From a virus, in the IMG/VR virus record IMGVR_UViG_3300035070_000750, positions 1 to 39,092 of that record: 39,092 nucleotides of DNA; one strand, given 5' to 3'. The stretch's first letter is position 1, and every line of letters begins with the position of its first letter. Below, one piece after another: positions 29,727-38,608 of the stretch. Below the pieces are notes generated by a model, which was given only the letters and a program-made list of their open reading frames with translations, was not told the DNA's origin and searched no databases. The position numbers and the translations under genes were made by a program.

Positions 29727-29960
29727 TTATCGCTCCATTAAGCGATCTATTTTCTCTTCTATTCTATCAAATCTAGCTACAATTTGATTCATTACCGTAG
29801 AGCTATCATTTTTATTGACGTAATCTTTTGCCATTTCTTCTCTTGTTTTGTTCAACAAAATTTGAATACGACCAAGTTCGCTATGTTGAGATTTTAACCA
29901 CCAACCTATACCGCCAATCGCAGCAGTCAGTCCTACGTTTATAAGTGCATTCATTTCCAT
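29727..29960 (-). CDS. XhlA/holin-like membrane protein with coiled coil, 77 aa
   Basis: N-terminal transmembrane helix (INVGLTAAIGGIGWWL) followed by a coiled coil (MNQIVARFDRIEEKIDRLME). The layout is like XhlA-type haemolysin or membrane-anchored accessory proteins. Adjacent to lysis genes. Confidence 0.65.
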   Translation of the reverse strand: MEMNALINVGLTAAIGGIGWWLKSQHSELGRIQILLNKTREEMAKDYVNKNDSSTVMNQIVARFDRIEEKIDRLMER

Positions 29961-29961
29961 T

Positions 29962-30396
29962 TTATGGCTTTACAGGCCAAGTAATACTGCTTGGGAAACC
30001 AGATTGCTGCGGTACATTCCTTAAAGCAGTTCTATAAGCAGTCATTGCATCACTCATTGTGACATCTGACAAAGCGTAAAAATCAGTAGCCGCTAATCGG
30101 CTATCTCTTTCAGACCTAACATCACTTTCCAATATTGCAGCATCTGTTAATATGGGAAAGGCTCTGTACGATCTCAAAGGACTAGAAGATAGTGCTTCTA
30201 TCTCAGATACTCTTTCAGACCCTAGTGTGGATTTTACAACATCTAAAAGTTGACTTTCAGTTAGATTGGTAGCTTGAGGGTCAACCGTTACACACTCAAG
30301 ATGCTTTTGATTTGTGAAATCTACGCAAAAGTAGACCTCTATTATAGCGCTGTTATCTTCCGAAAGATTTACGCCATTTACGTTCCAAACAGACAT
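29962..30396 (-). CDS. Tail assembly chaperone-like protein, 144 aa
   Basis: The C-terminus AMTAYRTALRNVPQQSGFPS followed by SITWPVKP matches the tail assembly chaperone pattern (Phage_tail_APC: YRxALRxxP...FP...WP.KP), with ERDSRLAATDFYAL before it. Located after the glycine-rich fibre gene, as such chaperones often are. Confidence 0.65.
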   Translation of the reverse strand: MSVWNVNGVNLSEDNSAIIEVYFCVDFTNQKHLECVTVDPQATNLTESQLLDVVKSTLGSERVSEIEALSSSPLRSYRAFPILTDAAILESDVRSERDSRLAATDFYALSDVTMSDAMTAYRTALRNVPQQSGFPSSITWPVKP

Positions 30397-30409
30397 TTAA
30401 TTTCTCCTT

Positions 30410-31372
30410 TTAATTCCAGTAACACACTAAGACGATACCCGCCGCACCGCTGGCACCGTTACCTGCACTATTTGGGCTGTCAGCGTTTGTACCACCCGCA
30501 CCGCCGCCACCGCCGTAACTTTGTCCAGCCTCGCCAACTGTGCTAGGCCAACTTCCTACTGCCCCTCGACCACCATTACCGATGTAAGTGGCAAGCCACC
30601 CAGTATCTAAGGGTGAAGTTCCCCTAGCGGCAGGCCCTGCATTTGTTGCTGCTTGACCGCTATCGCCGCCGCCTGCACCGCCGCCGCCGCTTACGCCAGA
30701 ACCGCCATTGTTTCCGTATCCTGTGGTGACGTTTATACCCTTCCCACCAGTATAATTAGCATCGCCGCCGCTTGCCGTACCACCGCTGCTTGAGTTGTCG
30801 CCTGAGTAGTTGCCATCGTGTTGACCTCCACCCCCACCGCCTGCGGTCAATGAAACGCTGTTGCCACTCACTGTTGTGTTGCCGCCTGAACTACCGTTAC
30901 CCGCAGACGGTGAATAACTGTGACCTGCCCCGCCGCTGCCTCTAGAAACGGTATATGAGTCACCAGACGTACCAATAAAGCCTTTAATTGAAACACCACC
31001 GCCGCCGCCGCCTGATGATCTTTCAGCCGCTGCGCTTGATTTCTGAGAGGTGTCTAGCATACCCGCACCACCGCCGCCACCGCCGATAGAGATGATAGCA
31101 ACAGCGCCGCCTTGTGAAAGAGTAAAGTTACCTGTTTTGGTTTCGATGGTGTCAGGGGTGCCAAGGTCAAATGTGTATGTGCTGCCATTCCAAACAGGAG
31201 CAGTTACATCACTAGCTCCGTACCATTCATTAAAGGCCATTTGTGCCTCAGAGGACTTGCCAATAAGCCCCCTGATATCAGAATCATTCAGAGCAACTTC
31301 GGTCCCAGAGGAGCCGCCAACTTCAACGTGCATTTCATTTAGGGTTATTTGACCACTACTTGGTAGAGGCAT
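30410..31372 (-). CDS. Glycine-rich tail fibre-type protein, 320 aa
   Basis: N-terminal PLPSSGQITLNEMHVEVGGS (a common start of marine phage fibre proteins) and then a highly Gly/Ser-rich region (GGGGGGAGM, SSGGGGGGVSIKG) interspersed with Tyr/Asn, ending in GIVLVCYWN. Probably a receptor-binding or fibre-tip protein. The poly-Gly coding yields long CCGCCG tracts. Confidence 0.7.
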   Translation of the reverse strand: MPLPSSGQITLNEMHVEVGGSSGTEVALNDSDIRGLIGKSSEAQMAFNEWYGASDVTAPVWNGSTYTFDLGTPDTIETKTGNFTLSQGGAVAIISIGGGGGGAGMLDTSQKSSAAAERSSGGGGGGVSIKGFIGTSGDSYTVSRGSGGAGHSYSPSAGNGSSGGNTTVSGNSVSLTAGGGGGGQHDGNYSGDNSSSGGTASGGDANYTGGKGINVTTGYGNNGGSGVSGGGGAGGGDSGQAATNAGPAARGTSPLDTGWLATYIGNGGRGAVGSWPSTVGEAGQSYGGGGGAGGTNADSPNSAGNGASGAAGIVLVCYWN

Positions 31373-33296
31373 TTTTTAACTCCTCAATTTCAGCCTTTAA
31401 TTCTTTGATAGCTTCAATAAGCAAGCCGTGCAATTGGTCATATTGAACAGTTTTATACTCAACACCATCGTCTGTCTTTAAGGGCAGTGTGCTTTCTTGG
31501 ATTGCACTTGGTAGAACCTTTTCGACTTCCTGTGCAATAACCCCTGCGCTTTCTTTGCCATCTGCTTTGTACGTAAAGGTGTAGCCGTTTAGCTGACTCA
31601 CTTTATCCAAAGCGCCTGTGATTGGCTTAATGTCTTCCTTGAGTCGCTCATCAGAAATCGTGGTTGAATAAGCAATGACGTTGCCATCTGCGTGAAAATC
31701 ACCATCAGCTTCAAATCGAAACTCATTACTGTTGTTAATGTACACATCCATTTGTGTGTTGTCTGTGAAAGTAATGTAATCAGTAGCATCTAAGCCAATT
31801 TTCCCTGACACGAGTGCGTCACCAGTTACAGTAACTCCATCTAAATTTGTTGTGCCGTCTACATCTATGTCACCAGAGATGTCTAACGAAGCAAATACGG
31901 ATGTTCCTGTTCCAGTGATTGTACCACCAACACCTAAATTACCAGCAATCGTCACATTTGTTGTACCTGTTGGTATTTCTAAAACATCTGCATCAGCGTC
32001 ATTTTTAATAGTAACATCATTAGTGCTACCCTGCCCTGTCAGGATAAGACCTTCAGCAGCCGTATAACCAATAGCTGCATTATCTCCTGCGGCGGTATCA
32101 CCGTCTGGTTCAAATGTAGTAGCTGTGGCAACACCACTAAAGTTTACAGCAGTGCCTGTTAGTGTTTGCGTTAAAGTCACCTGCCCATCAGAGGCAATAG
32201 CAATGGCATCAGTATCACTAGCCGAACCTATATTACCTGCATTGGGTATAACTATATTACCGCCAGTAGTCATCAAACCACCGCCAGTGTATGTACCCGA
32301 CACATCTATATTTCCGTTTACATCGAATAGAGAAGAAGAGTTTATCTGCACTGTGGGGGCAGTTACATCTAACGTAGTACCTGAATTTATTTCCAAGTGT
32401 CCATTTGCTGATGCAACTATGTTTTCTCCACCAGCAGCATCGTTAAAGGACAACTTACTATCTACAGCTAAAACAAGTTCATCTGCTGACTGATCCCATA
32501 ACAAGAAGTGACTAGCAGATGCACCAAAAAACTTTACATCGTAACCTGTATCATCAACACCGACTGTAACTGTATTGTCAATTTGAACAGCACCATCAAT
32601 GTCTACAGCATCTAAATTAGTTGTACCGTCTACGTCAAGATCACCATTAAAGTCTGCATTACCTGCAAGTGTTAGCGTAGTTGCCATATCAACAGCACCA
32701 TCAATGTCTACAACATCTAGGTTAGTCGTGCCGTCTACGTCAATATCTCCACTAATATCTAAAGATGCAAAAACAGAAGTGCCTGTTCCAGTAACAGTAC
32801 CGCCGACAACAACGTTACCCACAACATTTATCGCGTCGAAGTGGGCATTATTAAATATGTTTGCCGCTACAGCACCGCTACCTGCGCCGTCAAAAAACAC
32901 AACCGCAGTTTTACCTGCTGGAATTTCGTAGTCGTTACTAGAGTTATACGTTCCCTGAAACAACAATATGCTGCGTGATCCAGATAGATTGTTGCGGACA
33001 TATACAATTTTTTCCGCATTGTTTGGAGTAAGTTGCACAAAGGCCGTGCCGCCTAAATCTCCTCCATCTGCAAATATAACCAAACGATTACGCCCATTAG
33101 AAGCGGCTCCGTCCGTAACAGGCAATGTGTTTGGAGAACCAGAAGACCCTGTAGCCCCAAGAGTTACAGAAACCTGCCCATCAAGAGCGGTGTCTAATAG
33201 TTCTAAGTTTGTGTTTGTAGTTCCTCCCCATGTGCCAGACTGTTCGCCTGTAGCAATGAGTTCAATACCGTTGTTTGTTGTATATGTACTAGGCAT
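31356..33296 (-). CDS. Tail fibre/spike with S74 intramolecular chaperone, 646 aa
   Basis: A beta-structured fibre: N-terminal attachment region (GIELIATGEQSGTWGGTTNT), then beta repeats (DGTTNLDAVDIDGAVQID and copies), and a C-terminal S74 autoprocessing domain starting near residue 548 (SDERLKEDIK; S548 and K553 fit the catalytic dyad), ending in a coiled-coil tail (EAIKELKAEIEELKN). The chaperone trimerises the fibre and cuts itself off. Coding DNA contains tandem repeats. Confidence 0.85.
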   Translation of the reverse strand: MPSTYTTNNGIELIATGEQSGTWGGTTNTNLELLDTALDGQVSVTLGATGSSGSPNTLPVTDGAASNGRNRLVIFADGGDLGGTAFVQLTPNNAEKIVYVRNNLSGSRSILLFQGTYNSSNDYEIPAGKTAVVFFDGAGSGAVAANIFNNAHFDAINVVGNVVVGGTVTGTGTSVFASLDISGDIDVDGTTNLDVVDIDGAVDMATTLTLAGNADFNGDLDVDGTTNLDAVDIDGAVQIDNTVTVGVDDTGYDVKFFGASASHFLLWDQSADELVLAVDSKLSFNDAAGGENIVASANGHLEINSGTTLDVTAPTVQINSSSLFDVNGNIDVSGTYTGGGLMTTGGNIVIPNAGNIGSASDTDAIAIASDGQVTLTQTLTGTAVNFSGVATATTFEPDGDTAAGDNAAIGYTAAEGLILTGQGSTNDVTIKNDADADVLEIPTGTTNVTIAGNLGVGGTITGTGTSVFASLDISGDIDVDGTTNLDGVTVTGDALVSGKIGLDATDYITFTDNTQMDVYINNSNEFRFEADGDFHADGNVIAYSTTISDERLKEDIKPITGALDKVSQLNGYTFTYKADGKESAGVIAQEVEKVLPSAIQESTLPLKTDDGVEYKTVQYDQLHGLLIEAIKELKAEIEELKNASTK

Positions 33297-33304
33297 TTTT
33301 TATC

Positions 33305-35323
33305 CTATGCTGCTATATCATCCCAGTTTGAAGATTGGGACGGCGTTACTTCATCCCAGTTCGGAGATTGAGATGGCGTTACTTGATTATAACTTGGTTC
33401 TTGATTTGGAACAATAGGCCCCCAAACAAGAACCTGTGATGTTTCTGCTGTCCCAAAAACACCTTCTGGGAACACATTTGCTTTTGCTGAGATTGTGACA
33501 GACCCAACTTGACCCGTCCCAGAAACACCTGTGACGGAAACATTTCGGGATATAGATGTAGTTACTGAACCAACCTGTGCTGTGGCGCTTACTCCAGTAA
33601 TAGAAACATTGGCTTTTGCTGAAACTGTGGTTTCTCCAGCCTGTCCAGTACCAGAAACTCCTGTAACTGAAACAGTTCTTGAGACAGAAACAGTAGTTGT
33701 GCCGACTTGACCAGTTCCAGAAACGCCTGTAACGGAAACACTTTTTGGTATAGAGGCAGTAGTTGACCCAACTTGTCCAGTTCCAGAAACTCCTGTAACC
33801 GAAGAATTTGCATCTGCTGTTGTAGTGACAGAGCCAACTGAACCTGTGGCGCTAACTCCACTAACAAAAATACTTATTGCAGGAATTACTGTAACAGAAC
33901 CTACTGATCCAGTTGCTTCTAGCCCAGTAACTGAAGAATTAGAATTGGCGACTACAGAAACAGAACCAACTGACCCTGTTGCTGGTAAACCTGTCACTGG
34001 AGCAGTCGCACCTGCGGCTGCGGTTGCAGAGCCAACCTGCCCTGTTGATTCTAATCCTGTTACATTTATAACTTCATTTTCGTGTATTGTTACAGTACCA
34101 ACACCACCAGTAGCAGATACACCTGTAACATTTACGACTTCATTTTCATCAACAGTAACAGAACCAACTGACCCTGTTGCTGATAAGCCAGTAACAGAAG
34201 AATTTGAAGCTGCATTTATTGTAACCGAACCCACACTGCCTGTGGAAGAAATCCCAGTAACAGGTATATTACCTATACCAGATACAGAAACTGAACCAAT
34301 TTCACCTGTTGCAGAAATGCCTGTGACAGAAATATCTGCGGAAGCATTTGTAGTTACAGAGCCGATCCCCCCTGTCGATGAAAGTCCTGTAACAGAAACA
34401 CTTTTTGGAATAGAAGCTACAGCGGAACCAACATTTCCAGTTGCTGATACTCCTGTGACATTTACGTTCTGAGATTGTATAACAGAGGCGCTGCCAACTT
34501 GCCCAGTTGCACTTAACCCCGCAGGCGAAACATTGGCTTTAGCAACAACAGATACAGCACCCACACTGCCTGTAGAGGCCAACCCAGAAACAGGGACATC
34601 ACTTGCACCAGAAACGGACACTGAACCAATCTGACCTGTCGCAGAAAGTCCTGATACAGAAACATTCGAATCCGCAGTGGTTGTTACAGTACCCACACTA
34701 CCTGTGCAGGAAACGCCAGTAACAGAAATGTCTTTTGGAATAGATGCAACTACAGTACCCACACTTCCTGTGCAGGAAACACCTGTAACAGAAACACTTT
34801 TTGGAATAGATGCAACTACAGAGCCAACACTACCTGTAGAAGAAACGCCAGTAACAGAGGTATTTGAAGCTGAATCCGTAGTTGCGGAACCAACTCCACC
34901 TGTCGATGACAAGCCTGTAACTGAAATATTTGAAGATGTAATTAAAGTTACAGAGCCAACCGCTCCTGTAGCGGAAAGCCCTGTAACAGAAATGTCTGCT
35001 GAAGCATTTGCAGTTACAGAACCCACGCCGCCTGTAGCGGAAAGCCCTGTAACAGATACGCTTTCAGGTATTGAGGCGATTACAGAACCGACTTGACCTG
35101 TTGCACTTAGTCCAGTCGGTGAAGCGTTTGCTTTTGCAACAACCGTTACAGAGCCGACACTTCCTGTTGAGGAAACACCAGTAACGGGGGTGTCACTTGC
35201 CCCCGCTGTTGTAACTGAACCAACTTGGCCTGTGCCAGAAACACCAGTAACGTCTACAGGAAGTGGGTTGCCCCAAGTGCCTGTAGACCATGTACCACGC
35301 CCCCAGCCTGCAACAATTGCCAT
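33305..35323 (-). CDS. Protein of about 27 tandem 22-residue repeats, 672 aa
   Basis: After a WGRGTWSTGTWGNPLPV start, at least 27 tandem units of exactly 22 residues follow, with consensus VTGVSATGSVGSVT plus eight variable residues. A 28th degenerate unit and a C-terminal PSQSPNWDEVTPSQSSNWDD tail follow. The strict register suggests a beta-solenoid or Ig-like fibril. Units differ at DNA level, so the array looks old and diversified. Lies beside fibre genes; likely a tail or host-interaction protein. Confidence 0.8.
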   Translation of the reverse strand: MAIVAGWGRGTWSTGTWGNPLPVDVTGVSGTGQVGSVTTAGASDTPVTGVSSTGSVGSVTVVAKANASPTGLSATGQVGSVIASIPESVSVTGLSATGGVGSVTANASADISVTGLSATGAVGSVTLITSSNISVTGLSSTGGVGSATTDSASNTSVTGVSSTGSVGSVVASIPKSVSVTGVSCTGSVGTVVASIPKDISVTGVSCTGSVGTVTTTADSNVSVSGLSATGQIGSVSVSGASDVPVSGLASTGSVGAVSVVAKANVSPAGLSATGQVGSASVIQSQNVNVTGVSATGNVGSAVASIPKSVSVTGLSSTGGIGSVTTNASADISVTGISATGEIGSVSVSGIGNIPVTGISSTGSVGSVTINAASNSSVTGLSATGSVGSVTVDENEVVNVTGVSATGGVGTVTIHENEVINVTGLESTGQVGSATAAAGATAPVTGLPATGSVGSVSVVANSNSSVTGLEATGSVGSVTVIPAISIFVSGVSATGSVGSVTTTADANSSVTGVSGTGQVGSTTASIPKSVSVTGVSGTGQVGTTTVSVSRTVSVTGVSGTGQAGETTVSAKANVSITGVSATAQVGSVTTSISRNVSVTGVSGTGQVGSVTISAKANVFPEGVFGTAETSQVLVWGPIVPNQEPSYNQVTPSQSPNWDEVTPSQSSNWDDIAA

Positions 35324-35339
35324 TTCATTTACCTATAAA

Positions 35340-35774
35340 CTAGGCTATGCGAATAATGGCGCTACTTGAGTTTGCAGTGGGGAAAACAACTGTGAAGTCT
35401 CCAGCAGTCGAAGTTTTATCTCCGCCGAAGTCTAAAACAACTACAGTTGGATCACCTGAAGCACTATCATTGTAAATCAGTGCGCCACGCGCAGTAACAG
35501 TTGCGTTGCTAAAGGTAAGATCACCAAAATCAGTAAGCGCTGTTGTGCCGCTTGTAGACGGATCAACTCTTGTGAGGGCTGCACCACCTGCGGTGTAGTT
35601 TGTTCCGCTTACTTCGTTTGAAGTTGTATATGCTGTGGTAGCCGCTGTAAACGATGCGCTATTTGTATACATCGCTAGTTTAAAGGTGCTTCCACCAGAG
35701 TTTTTAAAGTTATGAACGGCCTCAAGGATTTCCTTCTTAAAGCTCGTGCACATAAAGTTGCCAGAAAAGGCCAT
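35340..35774 (-). CDS. Conserved phage structural protein, 144 aa
   Basis: The pattern MCTSFKKEILEAVHNF, FKLAMYTNSASFTAATTAY and TNYTAGGAALT is typical of a widespread small phage protein probably in the virion; function unestablished. Beta-rich, Ser/Thr-rich. Confidence 0.65.
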   Translation of the reverse strand: MAFSGNFMCTSFKKEILEAVHNFKNSGGSTFKLAMYTNSASFTAATTAYTTSNEVSGTNYTAGGAALTRVDPSTSGTTALTDFGDLTFSNATVTARGALIYNDSASGDPTVVVLDFGGDKTSTAGDFTVVFPTANSSSAIIRIA

Positions 35775-35775
35775 T

Positions 35776-36072
35776 TCATAGTCTCCTTATAAGTTCCGCA
35801 AGGCTTGGATGCCCTGCATCTGTAAGTGCGTTATATACCGTAGTTCTATCACTTTTGATAGCCTCTCGCAAATAAAACTCAATGACTTTCGTAATTTGAC
35901 GTTCAAAGACACGAGCTTGATCACGAATCGCAGGGTGCGCTGTATCAGAAACGTTGACAATTTTGCTGGCACAGCGCTCTGCAATTTCTTCGGGTGTAAA
36001 CCCTCTATTGTTGGTTGTATGGACTTGAACGCCAAAATCTTCTGGCAAGCTCATATTCAAAGCAGGTATCAT
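35776..36072 (-). CDS. Conserved marine-phage small protein, 98 aa
   Basis: Conserved pattern FTPEEIAERCASKIVNVSD, AHPAIRDQARVFERQ, and AGHPSLAELIRRL; mostly helical. Frequently next to adaptor genes in marine phages (recall, not a search). ATGA overlap with the upstream gene. Confidence 0.65.
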   Translation of the reverse strand: MIPALNMSLPEDFGVQVHTTNNRGFTPEEIAERCASKIVNVSDTAHPAIRDQARVFERQITKVIEFYLREAIKSDRTTVYNALTDAGHPSLAELIRRL

Positions 36073-36716
36073 GTTTTCTCCCTAATAATAAGACCTGTTC
36101 GGTAAGCATCCGTAACTTCTTGTGATTCACCAAAGTTTTTGACGCGAGAAAGGGCTTCTGTAAATCTTTGTGTATAATTCTGCACAAGATCACCTTCACC
36201 CTTCATAAAAGTGTACGCCTCTATTAAACTACCATATAGCATAGAAACTGAAGCATTCGTGCTTAACCATGTTGTCCCACTTCCAGAACCAGCAGTCAAA
36301 GAAGCTGGTCTGTAGAAGTAATGAAGCTCAACATTGTAATTTGAATCTGGAGTTGGTCCTAGAATAAAGTTATCAACATCAAACTGCGCATAATACCGAG
36401 GAGCACCAGTCGTAGAATTGTTCGGGTTAAAAGACTGAACAAAGTTTACGTCTTTAAATAGCACAAACTCTTTGTTGCTGCCGTTTGTAAAAGACAGACT
36501 AAATGGAGCCAAATAATCATCAGGTAAAGCAAGATATTGATTGCTTGCAGTAAGATTTCCTGTTTGATTTTTTCGGAAAACCTCAAGTTGCGCTATTTTT
36601 AAGATGCGCTCTTCAGCGTTTTTAATAAATATATCCAGACTATTCACAAAGGTTGTCTCTGTGTTTTCAGTGTAATCCTGAATAGCCGTTTTCAATTCTG
36701 CGTATGTAAAGCTCAT
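36069..36716 (-). CDS. Head-tail adaptor-type protein, 215 aa
   Basis: Recognisable family: AELKTAIQDYTENTETTFVN at the start, AEERILKIAQLEVFRKN, DFILGPTPDSNY-like FILGPTPDSNYNVELHYFYR, and SLIEAYTFMKGEGDL. Related to the SU10-type adaptor family linking portal to tail. A TTGTTCGGGTTA motif copy lies within coding DNA (36419-36430). Confidence 0.7.
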   Translation of the reverse strand: MSFTYAELKTAIQDYTENTETTFVNSLDIFIKNAEERILKIAQLEVFRKNQTGNLTASNQYLALPDDYLAPFSLSFTNGSNKEFVLFKDVNFVQSFNPNNSTTGAPRYYAQFDVDNFILGPTPDSNYNVELHYFYRPASLTAGSGSGTTWLSTNASVSMLYGSLIEAYTFMKGEGDLVQNYTQRFTEALSRVKNFGESQEVTDAYRTGLIIREKT

Positions 36717-37039
36717 GATGTTGTCACCGTTACGCTGCCAACGGACCCAGTGGCAAGCAAATTATTTGGAGTTAGGCCCCCATCGTATTTGAAACCTACA
36801 GGATTCCAGCCCCATTGTATGTTGTTTTGTTGAGCAACATTTTGCTCAGGACGCGGATTACGCAACGCCTGTGGATCAGGAGTTGCACGAAGAGGCTCTA
36901 GCTGTGGTTGTTTAGCCTCCCACTCATCCTTGCCTACAAGAAGGCCATTCCACTCTTTACGCATGTCTCTGAGCCGATAGCGAAAGCCAGATCGGTCAGA
37001 TATTCCATATGCCCACTTTCCTGTGGCATACTTAGACAT
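36713..37039 (-). CDS. Conserved structural-region protein, 108 aa
   Basis: N-terminal YATGKWAYGISDRSGFRYRL and KEWNGLLVGKDEWEAKQPQL are typical of a marine-phage family of unknown role. The C-terminus ATGSVGSVTVTTS reproduces the repeat core of the 33305 protein. Overlaps the previous stop by eight bases and the next start by four. Confidence 0.65.
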   Translation of the reverse strand: MSKYATGKWAYGISDRSGFRYRLRDMRKEWNGLLVGKDEWEAKQPQLEPLRATPDPQALRNPRPEQNVAQQNNIQWGWNPVGFKYDGGLTPNNLLATGSVGSVTVTTS

Positions 37040-37700
37040 AACGATAGTTCCTCAAATCTGGGGCAACGCGGAAAGACGCACGGTCACGATCCTCATCCAT
37101 TGCGCGGTTTATTTCCTCTTCATATATAGCTTTTAGCATCTGCAAGCGATCAGGAGCACGCTTAATGCTCATGTAATAGGCCAAACCAGCCGCTAATGCA
37201 GGGTAAAATCGAAACGGTAATTGAAGAGTATTAACGTAGTTATCAGCATCATCCATGCGAACAAGAGCGTTATAAAGAACAACATCTGTGCTATTATCAG
37301 GCAAAGGCCACATTTTTAAGACTGGATTTATTTGACGATCTACAAAAAACTGAGTGGGACGCCCCGTTGTAGATTTTGTGGGAATGTTAAGATATTCATC
37401 CCTACTTATGCGATCTAGTGCATAATCAGTACCGTCTCTACGCACGACAAGGGATAATATGTCGATTACGTCAGTTCCAAGGTCAACATCACCATCGTTT
37501 TCTGTAACTGTAAAGTTGCGCTGGGCTATAGTCCACTGATTCAAGCCGCGGTTAGCCCAATCAGCAAACATAAGGTTTAAAGAACGCTTTGCAGTCTTCA
37601 GATCATAACCTGTACGAACTTCCAAGCCGCAACGCTCAAAAGCCTCTTCGATGTAATCAGCTACATCTAGTTCAAAATCTTTAGACCCTGATACAGTCAT
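37032..37700 (-). CDS. P22 gp4-like head-tail adaptor protein, 222 aa
   Basis: N-terminal DFELDVADYIEEAFERCGLE, then RSLNLMFADWANRGLNQWTI and NFTVTENDGDVDLGTDVID, with helical ends, match the P22 gp4-like adaptor that closes the portal after packaging. Together with the 36069 protein it forms the neck of the particle. Overlaps the 92-residue basic gene by four bases (ATGA). Confidence 0.7.
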   Translation of the reverse strand: MTVSGSKDFELDVADYIEEAFERCGLEVRTGYDLKTAKRSLNLMFADWANRGLNQWTIAQRNFTVTENDGDVDLGTDVIDILSLVVRRDGTDYALDRISRDEYLNIPTKSTTGRPTQFFVDRQINPVLKMWPLPDNSTDVVLYNALVRMDDADNYVNTLQLPFRFYPALAAGLAYYMSIKRAPDRLQMLKAIYEEEINRAMDEDRDRASFRVAPDLRNYRYV

Positions 37701-37975
37701 TTCTTCTTCCTTTTAAGGGATTTAACCCTTTTTGGCTTGCCAGCAGGCTGTCCAAGACGTTTCTTTTGAGATATTCTACTACTCTTTTCAGCAGATGTCA
37801 TCTCTGAAGCTGTCTTTGGCGTTTTCGAACTTACACGCTTGCTAGGCCGACAATATGGAGTGCCGCGCTTTTCACCCTTTTTACGCCCACAGGCTTTGCC
37901 TGTACGAACGTCTTTCCAGTCTTCTTTAAACCAGCGTTTGAGTGCAGCACCCTTTTTTGTCTTTCTTACAGCCAT
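37697..37975 (-). CDS. Basic Lys/Arg-rich protein, 92 aa
   Basis: RWFKEDWKDVRTGKACGRKK, then YCRPSKRVSSKTPKT: a pattern common to small basic proteins near phage adaptor genes, possibly related to the DUF5872 group. Very high Lys/Arg suggests binding DNA or the packaged genome. TAATG overlap with the previous gene. Confidence 0.65.
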   Translation of the reverse strand: MAVRKTKKGAALKRWFKEDWKDVRTGKACGRKKGEKRGTPYCRPSKRVSSKTPKTASEMTSAEKSSRISQKKRLGQPAGKPKRVKSLKRKKK

Positions 37976-38256
37976 TAGCTTTTCTTCGTCACTTTGCGGC
38001 GACTAGACATCACCTTTCCGCAACCATTTGCGACCACTTCACCACCTTTTATCATTCGACGCACTGGGCGCTTGCGGAAGTCATTAGATGGCATAATAGC
38101 GCCACCCATTGCTTTTTTAACAGGCTTCTTTTTGCTTTTGTTGCCCCAGTTTTTAGCACCTACTTTTCGGCATTTAGCGATTGCGCCGCTTGCGTATGCG
38201 CTTGGAAAAACCTTGTACCTTGCCTTTACCTTTCGATAACACGCGTCCTTTGGCAT
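37975..38256 (-). CDS. Basic DUF5872-like protein, 93 aa
   Basis: Contains ACYRKVKARYKVFPSAYASG followed by AIAKCRKVGAKNWGN, a signature shared by phage and giant-virus proteins I recall as DUF5872-like, followed by a Lys-rich tail. Its first 83 coding bases overlap the 38174 micro-gene in another frame. Confidence 0.65.
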   Translation of the reverse strand: MPKDACYRKVKARYKVFPSAYASGAIAKCRKVGAKNWGNKSKKKPVKKAMGGAIMPSNDFRKRPVRRMIKGGEVVANGCGKVMSSRRKVTKKS

Positions 38257-38320
38257 TTTTCTTCCTCTTCATAGGAGGCTTGCTAACCTGCTGCCTCATC
38301 TGTGAGCGGCCTATAGCCAT
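38174..38320 (-). CDS. Overlapping small basic protein, 48 aa
   Basis: ATG 38320 immediately follows the stop of the upstream gene (TAAATG). The 48-codon frame encodes MAIGRSQMRQQVSKPPMKRK followed by a Lys/Arg-rich tail ending KRIRKRRNR. The N-terminal IGRSQM-like pattern is shared by small marine-phage proteins. It overlaps the start of the 37975-38256 gene by 83 bases, so one region encodes two basic proteins. Confidence 0.55.
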   Translation of the reverse strand: MAIGRSQMRQQVSKPPMKRKKNAKGRVLSKGKGKVQGFSKRIRKRRNR

Positions 38321-38608
38321 TTAACACTTCCATCTTTTTCTGGCCTGCCGCAGACGAGAATTCGGGTTTTTTGCCGCTTTTGGAAACTTTTTCATTTGCC
38401 CAGCCGAACGTGCGCAGTATGATTTACGCCGTTTAGCATCTTTACTGCCTTTTTTTACTTTTCCAGTAACCGCAGTTTTTAATTTAGAGCCGGGATTTTT
38501 ACGGCGATAAGCTTTTACGCCAGCTTTAGTCATTCCCGCCCCAGACTTTGTGGGGCGGAAATTTTTCTTGTTTCGTTTTGGCATTTCGCCTTTTTTAGAT
38601 TTAGCCAT
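38321..38608 (-). CDS. Basic DUF6321-like protein, 95 aa
   Basis: Strong match by memory to the DUF6321 signature: TKAGVKAYRRKNPGSKLKTA, then RRKSYCARSAGQMKKFPKAA and NPNSRLRQARKRWKC. Highly basic; found in many marine phages. Function unproven. Confidence 0.75.
   Translation of the reverse strand: MAKSKKGEMPKRNKKNFRPTKSGAGMTKAGVKAYRRKNPGSKLKTAVTGKVKKGSKDAKRRKSYCARSAGQMKKFPKAAKNPNSRLRQARKRWKC

Noticed and set aside
33825-35096. Plus-strand Pro/Thr/Val-rich repeat frames opposite the 22-residue repeat gene
   Set aside because: Antisense reading of the 66-bp repeat; the minus frame has a proper start, RBS and recognisable family layout.
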